Origin: Actinocorallia sp039871655
GTDB lineage: Bacteria > Actinomycetota > Actinomycetes > Streptosporangiales > Streptosporangiaceae
DNA: 64,000 nt
Assembly (NCBI RefSeq): GCF_039871655.1
Contig: NZ_JBDPLZ010000014.1
Span: 62,001 to 126,000, forward strand
Direction of reading: 5' to 3'
Each line of letters begins with the position of its first letter. Position 1 is the stretch's first letter. Below are positions 58,434 to 64,000 of the stretch, piece by piece. The position numbers and the translations under genes are program-made. The notes beneath the pieces are model-generated. The model saw nothing but the letters and a program-made list of their open reading frames with translations. It made no database searches and was not told where the DNA came from.

Positions 58434-60881
58434 TCACTCGTCGGGATCGAAGGGGTCGCCGAGCAGGTCCTCGCCCTGGCCTCCCGGCCGGCCCGCGCTC
58501 AGCGACCCGACCCTGGGCACGGCGGAGCGCAGGAAGACGATCCGCTCCTCCAGCCAGGGGTTCAGCTCGGTGAAGCATCTCGCGACCGTCTCGACGACCG
58601 GACGGGCCAGCGCCTCGGCCAGGCCGAACCGGAGCCGGTGCAGCGCGCTGTGGTGCCGCAGGTCTCGCAACTCGACATCGGACAGCGTCGACTCGCCGCC
58701 CTGGAGCGCGCCGTCCAAGGGCTTGCCGACGTCCTGGTGCCAGGGGAGGACCTGGTCCTCGGTGAACGGATAGGGGTCGGCGAAAGGGGCGTCGAACGCG
58801 GCGTCCAGCAGCTTCTTCAGCCTGGTGGTGATCCAGGTCGGATCCGGGATCCGCTCCACCACACGCAGCCGCGCAGCGCCGTCGTCGTTCTCCAGGACGG
58901 CGAGCCGTTCGGCCAGCAGAGCGCGGCCATCCGGTGAGGCGAGCCGCCTCCCGGCCTGCTCGCGATACCGCGAGTGATCCTCGAAGACCATCTCCAACGC
59001 CTCGACGACCAGCTCGGCGGATTTCTCGCGGAGCCTGCCCAAGGCGAGGGCGAACGGCTCGCGGAACACGTCCGTGGTGTCGGCGAACACGATCTGCTCC
59101 CGGGGGTTCCAGCCCCAGTCGTCGTTCTCCTCGTCGTCGAAACCGCTGCGGAAGCCGTTCTTCTGCGGCGTGGCCGGGTTGATCGTGCCGGAGGAGATGC
59201 GGTCGATCAGCGGACGCCACAGATCCCACCCGTACACGTGCAGCACGGCGTGCTGCCGGATACGCTCCAGCAGGCCGACCTGCGGCTCCACCAGGTCCAG
59301 GCTGCGCATCCGCAGGCCGTCCGGGTCGGTGAGGGCCCGATGGATCGCGCGGAGGTCGTCGAGCGCCCTGTACAGGTCCTGGACGATTGCGGTGAGGTCC
59401 TCGCGCTGGTCGTCGTCGGCCGCCGGGGCGGCCTGGGGGAACAGTGTGCGGCGCAGCCGCGCCCACTCCCGCTTCAAGTGCGCCCGCATCCCGGCGAGCA
59501 CCTGAAGCTCGATCTCCAGCGCCTCGTCGCGCAGATGGGCGGCGAGCCGGTCGCGCAGCGCCTGGATCCCGCCGTCCCGCATGTAGTCGCCGAGCAGCCG
59601 CGCCGCTGGCTGGTCGGTGCTCCGCAGCGCGCCCTCGGCGCTCAGCCAGCCGGCCCGCGGCCTGTCCGGATCGGCGGTGGTGAGCACGACCCGCCCGAAC
59701 GACCCGCCCCCGAGCTGCTCCAGGGTGCGCAGGAGTGTGTTCAGAGAGTCCGAGCGGCGGCGCAGGTCGCCGAGCGTGACGGCGATGCCGTCCGGAACGA
59801 CAGGCTCGACCAGGTCGAACTTGTTCGCGGCGATCAGCACCGACTCGGCCAGGGCGGTGGACGAGTGGCGGCCGCCCTCCAGGAGTCCCGCGAACTTCGC
59901 GATGATCGACGTCTCGGGCTTGCCGGAGTCGATGACCTGGACGAAGCTCGTCAGGCTGCCGATCTCGCGACGGCACAGCACCTCGTCGCGGTCCGCGCCG
60001 AAGGCGTTCAGGCCGGGGAAATCGAGGAAGACCACGCCCTGCGGGCCCACTGCATCGGCCAGGTCCCAGACCTCCGAGTCGACGGCGACCGTCAACGTGA
60101 TCCTGTGGATCAGGCAGAACGCCGTACGGAGTGCCTCCTCGTCCAGCACAGACGCAGCCGTGATCTTCGGGCCGATCCTGCGCTCGGGGAACGCCTCGGG
60201 TGGTCTGCGGGAGTCGCTGATCACGACGGCGTGCTCGATCTGGTCGAGCTGGAGCGGGTGCCGGGGGCCCGGCGCGTCCGCGGCAAGCAGACCGGAGGCG
60301 GCGTCCAGGGCGTCCCGGATCTGGAGGAGCTGCCAGACCGCCTGGCGGACCCCGGCGTTCGCGGCAGGCGACCACCACTTGCGGGCGGCGTCCTCCAGCA
60401 CCTCCCAGCCATCGGTGCGAGGGTTGTAGCCCTCGGGAACGGGGAGCGGGTAGACCGCGCTCAGGTTGTCCTCCTGCAGCTGGTGCTTGAGGCGTGCGAG
60501 CAATGTCTCGATGGAGGCGTCCAGCTCTCGGGGCGAGAGGAAGCTCACCGAGGCCGTCTTCAGACCGGGTCTCTCGCCGGTTGCGGCGGGACGCGCGTGG
60601 ACGGCCGTGATGTTGCCCGTCGTGGGCTCCGCCGACTGCTTCAGCAGGCCCTCCACGCCCAGCAGCGTCGACAGCAGGCGGGACTTGCCCGCCGACATCT
60701 CGCCGACCAGGCCGACCATCGGTGGCGCTGCCGCGCGCTCGGCCAGCGCCGTCGTGAGGTCGAGGACGACGCGCACGGCCTCGGCGGACGCCTTGTCCCG
60801 CGGCGCCGTGAGCGCCGCCAACCGGTCCAGCGCCAGCTTTGCCTCGAGGTGGATCCGGCGGAGCCTCTCATAGGAGTCCAT
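58434..60881 (-). CDS. cassette 2 SrfC-like dynamin-family GTPase
   Basis: A protein of 815 residues; ATG after AGGAGAGAGACCC. G1 GEMSAGKSRLLSTLLG (60-75), G2 PTTGNITAV, G3 VFLDFPGLNAFG (284-295) and G4 AANKFDLVE (351-359), more canonical than in cassette 1. A long helical C-terminal half carries an acidic patch (FDDEENDDWGWN) like the Asp-rich loop of its paralogue. The C-terminus reads LLGDPFDPDE. Operon spacing is 11-12 bp on both sides. Probably a large assembling GTPase partnered with the ATPase encoded next. Confidence 0.78.
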   Translation of the reverse strand: MDSYERLRRIHLEAKLALDRLAALTAPRDKASAEAVRVVLDLTTALAERAAAPPMVGLVGEMSAGKSRLLSTLLGVEGLLKQSAEPTTGNITAVHARPAATGERPGLKTASVSFLSPRELDASIETLLARLKHQLQEDNLSAVYPLPVPEGYNPRTDGWEVLEDAARKWWSPAANAGVRQAVWQLLQIRDALDAASGLLAADAPGPRHPLQLDQIEHAVVISDSRRPPEAFPERRIGPKITAASVLDEEALRTAFCLIHRITLTVAVDSEVWDLADAVGPQGVVFLDFPGLNAFGADRDEVLCRREIGSLTSFVQVIDSGKPETSIIAKFAGLLEGGRHSSTALAESVLIAANKFDLVEPVVPDGIAVTLGDLRRRSDSLNTLLRTLEQLGGGSFGRVVLTTADPDRPRAGWLSAEGALRSTDQPAARLLGDYMRDGGIQALRDRLAAHLRDEALEIELQVLAGMRAHLKREWARLRRTLFPQAAPAADDDQREDLTAIVQDLYRALDDLRAIHRALTDPDGLRMRSLDLVEPQVGLLERIRQHAVLHVYGWDLWRPLIDRISSGTINPATPQKNGFRSGFDDEENDDWGWNPREQIVFADTTDVFREPFALALGRLREKSAELVVEALEMVFEDHSRYREQAGRRLASPDGRALLAERLAVLENDDGAARLRVVERIPDPTWITTRLKKLLDAAFDAPFADPYPFTEDQVLPWHQDVGKPLDGALQGGESTLSDVELRDLRHHSALHRLRFGLAEALARPVVETVARCFTELNPWLEERIVFLRSAVPRVGSLSAGRPGGQGEDLLGDPFDPDE

Positions 60882-60893
60882 GGGTCTCTCTCC

Positions 60894-62216
60894 TCACTCT
60901 TCCCGCATGTGGTTCATCCGCCAGCGCTCCCGCCACGCCGCCCGTCGCCGCTCGACCTCGTTGTCGTGGCGGCGGCGCAGGTCGCGCAGCCACGCCCGGC
61001 GGTCCTCCTCGCGGAGCTCGCGCTGCGCCGTGTGCGCCTCCCTGGCGCGCAGCAGGAGCGCCTGGGTGCTGATGCGGCGGGTGTAGCCGGTGTCCTTGTT
61101 GCGCAGCTTCTGGGAGAGGGGAAGCAGGTCGATCGCGATCAGGAGGATCCGGATGGCCCAGGGGCCGGCGGCGGCGATGACGTCGTCGGGGTGCGCGTCG
61201 AGGTAGCGGTGAAAGGCACGCTGCTGCTCGCTGAAGCCCTGGTTGCCGTAGATCTCGTTCTTCGCCTCGACCAGGGCCGGGGTCTTGCCGATCTCTTTGT
61301 CGTCATAGGCGGCGATGAGATCGATGCGCTCGTCGAACTTCTTCAGGTTCTTGCGCTCGGTGTCGATCGCCTTGTTCTTCTCGTCGATGTCCTCAAGGAG
61401 CCCGTCGTGCTTCTCCTTGAGGGCCCTCCACTGCCCGCCATAACCTCCCAGTCCGGTGGTGCGATCTCCGCCTTCTCCGTTCTTCTCCTTGGCCATGAGA
61501 TCCTGCGTCTCCTCGGCGTCTTCTTTCAGCTGCCTTCTGTCTTCGGTCAGCGTCGTTATCCGGTCCTCGAGCGTCTTCCTGCCGTTGTCCTTCTGCTGCT
61601 GCACGTAGACGGCGACCTCCTTGTCGAACGCCTCGCGGTGGAGGGTCGGCAGAGTCGCCTTGATCTCCTGCTGGAAGAGCAGCAGGATCGCGGTCTCCGC
61701 GACGAGGAAAGCAAGCACGAAGGCGATGGCGAGACGGACGAGATAGGCCAGCCAGCGTCCGGGCTTGAACCGCCCCTTCTCCTCCGGGACGCCCAGCGTT
61801 TCGACCGAGAGCCTCCACTCGTCCCCGCCCTCCCGGTCGTCCTCTTCCTCGCCTCCGCCGCCGGGTGCGTCCTGGCGGAACTCCGTCAGGACGCCCTTGA
61901 CCTGGCGTTCCCTGTACACGGGTTCCAGCAGGATCATCCGGTCGACCGACAGGATGACCAGACCCCAGAAGAGGCCGATGAGGAGTACCGGCCAGGCGAA
62001 CCGGCCCATGACCACGCAGACGAATCCCGTGAACGTCGCCGTGCCCACCAGGGCCACGACGATGACGAGCGCACCGAGACCGGAATACCGCATGGCCTCC
62101 GCGCGAGTCGGCACCTCGGTGCGGTCCACGCCGGCGCACCACACCAGGAAACGGGTGATGCCTCCGATCTTTGGAGGCTCCAGATTCAGCGTGTTCTGCA
62201 CGCTCGACCGCTCCAT
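60894..62216 (-). CDS. DUF4407 membrane protein with periplasmic-length coiled coil
   Basis: A protein of 440 residues; the ATG at 62216 has no clear ribosome site, whereas the GTG at 62201 has GGAG ten bases upstream and may be the true start. DUF4407 signature: PTRAEAMRYSGLGALVIVVAL and WGLVILSVDRMILL. Four membrane helices (two at ~45-95, one at ~157-183, one at ~350-372). A coiled coil of ~140 residues (DRITTLTEDRRQLKEDAEE and on) lies between helices 3 and 4, followed by a highly basic cytoplasmic tail. First gene of cassette 2; probably the membrane platform for its GTPase and ATPase. Confidence 0.8.
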   Translation of the reverse strand: MERSSVQNTLNLEPPKIGGITRFLVWCAGVDRTEVPTRAEAMRYSGLGALVIVVALVGTATFTGFVCVVMGRFAWPVLLIGLFWGLVILSVDRMILLEPVYRERQVKGVLTEFRQDAPGGGGEEEDDREGGDEWRLSVETLGVPEEKGRFKPGRWLAYLVRLAIAFVLAFLVAETAILLLFQQEIKATLPTLHREAFDKEVAVYVQQQKDNGRKTLEDRITTLTEDRRQLKEDAEETQDLMAKEKNGEGGDRTTGLGGYGGQWRALKEKHDGLLEDIDEKNKAIDTERKNLKKFDERIDLIAAYDDKEIGKTPALVEAKNEIYGNQGFSEQQRAFHRYLDAHPDDVIAAAGPWAIRILLIAIDLLPLSQKLRNKDTGYTRRISTQALLLRAREAHTAQRELREEDRRAWLRDLRRRHDNEVERRRAAWRERWRMNHMREE

Positions 62217-62312
62217 AGCGGGAGGATCTATGAATATCGCCGCACGAACCCCATCAGAGGAGGGATTGTCGGGGCCGGTTCACCTGTGCCCCGAGGGCAT
62301 CACCACCGGCAG

Positions 62313-62429
62313 ATCATCGACGCCTGGACCGGCCGTCTCGTGACCACCCGCCGGCTGACCGCCACGACCGGCCACTTCGTCAACGACATCATCCCGCTCG
62401 GCGACCGCGCCGCGCTACTGCACTTCTAG
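62313..62429 (+). pseudogene. possible C-terminal gene remnant
   Basis: A 38-codon stretch with protein-like composition ends at a TAG (IIDAWTGRLVTTRRL, then LGDRAALLHF). It looks like the closing beta-strands of a secreted carbohydrate-active enzyme, but nothing upstream continues it in frame. The adjacent 62217-62312 shows no gene. It could be the relic of an enzyme lost when the neighbouring island was inserted. Assignment is weak. Confidence 0.3.
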
Positions 62430-62481
62430 CGGCTCGTTGACGTCGTGGGGGCTGCGAACCCGACCATCCGCGGCTCGGCGC

Positions 62482-63096
62482 TCAGTGGCGGCCGATCGAG
62501 CCGACCCAGCTCTCTGTGAGGACGTCCAGCATCTCGTCGCGTCCGACGCCCCAGGTTCCCGGTGTCCAGTGGCGCGCGACGTGGTCGAGCTCGGTGATGG
62601 CGATGACGCCGCGGAAGTGGCGGGTGCCGGCCGGGAACCGGTCGGCGCGGTCGAGCCCGTCCTTGATGTCGCCGATGGCCTCGTTCAGCCACTCGTCGAG
62701 GAGCGCGCGGATCTCGGGGTCGACGGCCGCGGCCTCTGAGGCGGTCGTGGTGTAGGGGCGGATCACGTCCCATCGTTGCGAGGTCGACGCGAGCCACGCG
62801 CGGATCCGCTCCCGCGAGCCGTCCTCGACCACGGCGACCAGCTCGCGCTCGGTCGACCCGCGCTCAGCGGAGGGGATCCGGTCGAGCGCGGCGTTGAGCC
62901 GCTCCGAGATGAGGGCCTTCATCAGGTCGACCTTGGAGGGGAAGTACGCGTAGAAGGTCACCCGCGTCGTCCCCGCCGCCGACGCGATGTCGTCGACCTT
63001 CGTCGACGCGTAGCCCTTCGACACGAACAGGTCCAGACCGGAGTCGAGCAGGAGCTTTCGCGTCATCTCCTTCTGTGCCTCACGAAGTGTCGCCAT
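62482..63096 (-). CDS. TetR/AcrR family transcriptional regulator
   Basis: A protein of 204 residues from the ATG at 63096. HTH: LLLDSGLDLFVSKGYASTKV then IASAAGTTRVTFYAYFPSK, the standard TetR N-terminus with ArsR-like YAYF. The C-terminal ligand domain is helical and charged. It is divergent from an MFS drug exporter, with inverted repeats between them, so it is very likely the exporter's repressor. Confidence 0.88.
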   Translation of the reverse strand: MATLREAQKEMTRKLLLDSGLDLFVSKGYASTKVDDIASAAGTTRVTFYAYFPSKVDLMKALISERLNAALDRIPSAERGSTERELVAVVEDGSRERIRAWLASTSQRWDVIRPYTTTASEAAAVDPEIRALLDEWLNEAIGDIKDGLDRADRFPAGTRHFRGVIAITELDHVARHWTPGTWGVGRDEMLDVLTESWVGSIGRH

Positions 63097-63167
63097 GCCC
63101 GCCAGCTTAAAGCACGGCGGTCGCGTTCCACCCTCACTGATCGCTCCGGATACTTGCTGCTCAGACT

Positions 63168-63194
63168 CTTGACGCGATGTCAAGCAATATGACA
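63168..63194. promoter_or_regulatory. overlapping inverted repeats between tetR and the MFS gene
   Basis: CTTGAC-gcgat-GTCAAG (63168-63184) and TGTCA-agcaata-TGACA (63178-63194) overlap. The first contains TTGAC on both strands, including a consensus TTGACA on the minus strand that could be the -35 of tetR. The layout fits a TetR operator that overlaps divergent promoters. Confidence 0.55.
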
Positions 63195-63288
63195 CCTTGC
63201 ACACCCAGGTGATCGCGCTCACATCGGGCGGCCGATCCCGAGCGGTCGGAACCGATCGCCCGGCCCGTCGACAAGGAAGAAACCCGCA

Positions 63289-64000
63289 ATGTCCCAGACC
63301 GCTGCGCGCAAGCAGGGCTACACCGCCACGGTGGTCGCCGGCTGCTTCGCCGTGCTCCTCGCGCAGGTGGCGTACTCGCTGCCCGGCGCGCTCAACGGCA
63401 CCCTCCAGCAGGAGTTCCAGACCACCGGTGCCGAACTGACCTGGATCACGGCCGCCTTCGCCATCCCCATGGTCGTCTTCGAGCTGACCACCGGCGTGAT
63501 CGGCGACCTGTTCGGCCGCAAGCGGCTGCTGCAGGCGGGTGCTCTGCTGACCGTCGCCGGCTCGCTCGTCAGCCATGTCGCCGAGACGGTCCAGGTCCTG
63601 TGGGCCGGGCAGGTCGTCGCGGGCCTGGGAGCCGCGATCCTCTACCCGATCTCGCTCGCCATGCTGGCCGCGGTCAGCCCGTCGCCGGAGGCCCGTTCCA
63701 AGGCCATCGCCGTCTGGGCGGGCTTCCTCTCGATCGGTGCGGCCATCTCCCCGCTGATGGCCGGGTGGCTGGCCGCGGAGGGCAACTGGCGAACGTCCTA
63801 CCTCGTGGTGGTCGCGGCGGCGGTCGTCTCGATCATCGTCACTCAGTTCGCCGCCGACTCCTCGGCGCCGGAGGGACGCAAGCTGGACGTCCCCGGCCAG
63901 GTCACGCTGGCCCTCGGCCTGATCGCCATCCTCTTCGCCGCCACGCAGGGCTCCGAAGCCGGCTTCGCCCGCCCCGAGATCATCGGCGCCTTCGCCGCGG
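63289..64000 (+). CDS. MFS transporter, EmrB/QacA drug-exporter type (partial, runs off the window)
   Basis: The open frame continues past the last base; 237 codons are visible. ATG preceded by AAGGAAG. The first helices read TATVVAGCFAVLLAQVAYSL, and motif A is GVIGDLFGRKRLLQAG. Motif C-like GAAISPLMAGWLAAEGNWR matches the 14-helix DHA2 family, in which the helix-5 antiporter motif is followed by NWR. Divergent from a TetR regulator, which it is probably induced through. Confidence 0.85.
   Translation, partial: MSQTAARKQGYTATVVAGCFAVLLAQVAYSLPGALNGTLQQEFQTTGAELTWITAAFAIPMVVFELTTGVIGDLFGRKRLLQAGALLTVAGSLVSHVAETVQVLWAGQVVAGLGAAILYPISLAMLAAVSPSPEARSKAIAVWAGFLSIGAAISPLMAGWLAAEGNWRTSYLVVVAAAVVSIIVTQFAADSSAPEGRKLDVPGQVTLALGLIAILFAATQGSEAGFARPEIIGAFAA

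Noticed and set aside
55450..60378. A single 1642-codon open frame on the minus strand
   Set aside because: Only the part from 58422 encodes the ATPase. Upstream of it the frame is an alternative reading of the SrfC-like GTPase gene, with arginine/proline/glycine-rich composition and no motifs; the ATG at 58422 has its own ribosome site.
58974..62429. An 1151-codon open frame on the plus strand opposite the cassette 2 genes
   Set aside because: It is antisense to two genes with clear GTPase and DUF4407 motifs; long antisense frames are common at this GC content. Only its last 38 codons, beyond those genes, look protein-like.

Overview
The window comes from a high-GC actinomycete. GC content is roughly 70%, GTG starts are frequent, many start and stop codons overlap as ATGA, and there is a mycothiol-type maleylpyruvate isomerase, a group of secreted small proteins and an FxLD-type methyltransferase. 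A Streptosporangiales (Actinomadura-like) host is my inference; no rRNA or other phylogenetic marker is present. I saw no tRNA, rRNA or CRISPR array.

Layout. 1-1759: the edge of a [NiFe]-hydrogenase maturation locus. 1917-7013: asparaginase, two small secreted proteins, a Tat-exported PhoD phosphatase and an FG-GAP repeat protein. 7111-11484: a two-component system with an extra free-standing copy of its sensor domain, followed by an ABC exporter; an exact 20-bp site in inverted orientation precedes each transcription unit. 11496-13414: an SDR oxidoreductase and a DUF2071 protein. 13424-18279: a complete 3-hydroxybenzoate/gentisate pathway with a divergent IclR regulator and a palindrome over the regulator's start codon. 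18316-18552: a 54-residue Zn-ribbon protein with a perfect CsoR-type palindrome upstream. 18668-22900: TetR plus three genes for hydroxylation and meta-cleavage of a phenylpropionate-like aromatic. 23125-25910: FurA and KatG. 26079-28429: a secreted protein and an MFS transporter. 28503-31377: a type B carboxylesterase pseudogene, split by a TnpB-only IS200/IS605-family element and carrying four further frameshifts. 31649-38689: GH16 glucanase, ArsR-rhodanese fusion divergent from an MFS exporter, FxLD-type methyltransferase, secreted protein and Crp/Fnr regulator.

38702-62216 is the most unusual part: about 23.5 kb holding fourteen genes that look like one multi-component NTPase system. It has two paralogous three-gene cassettes, each transcribed GTPase (SrfC-like), then Hsp70/actin-fold ATPase (SrfB-like), then a small partner. 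The second cassette is led by a DUF4407 membrane protein. Between them lies a tightly overlapped operon of a 53-residue His/Asp-rich peptide, a dynamin-like GTPase, a GrpE-like protein, a second dynamin-like GTPase with a membrane hairpin, and an Hsp70 ATPase domain without a substrate-binding domain. Two genes run the other way: a membrane-anchored coiled-coil protein with a degenerate PP2C fold, and a class III nucleotide-cyclase-like protein with a His/Asp-rich tail like that of the 53-residue peptide. This composition suggests membrane remodelling or a regulated conflict/defence system; its function is not shown by the sequence.

62313-64000: a possible gene remnant, then a TetR regulator divergent from an MFS drug exporter cut by the window end, with overlapping inverted repeats between them.
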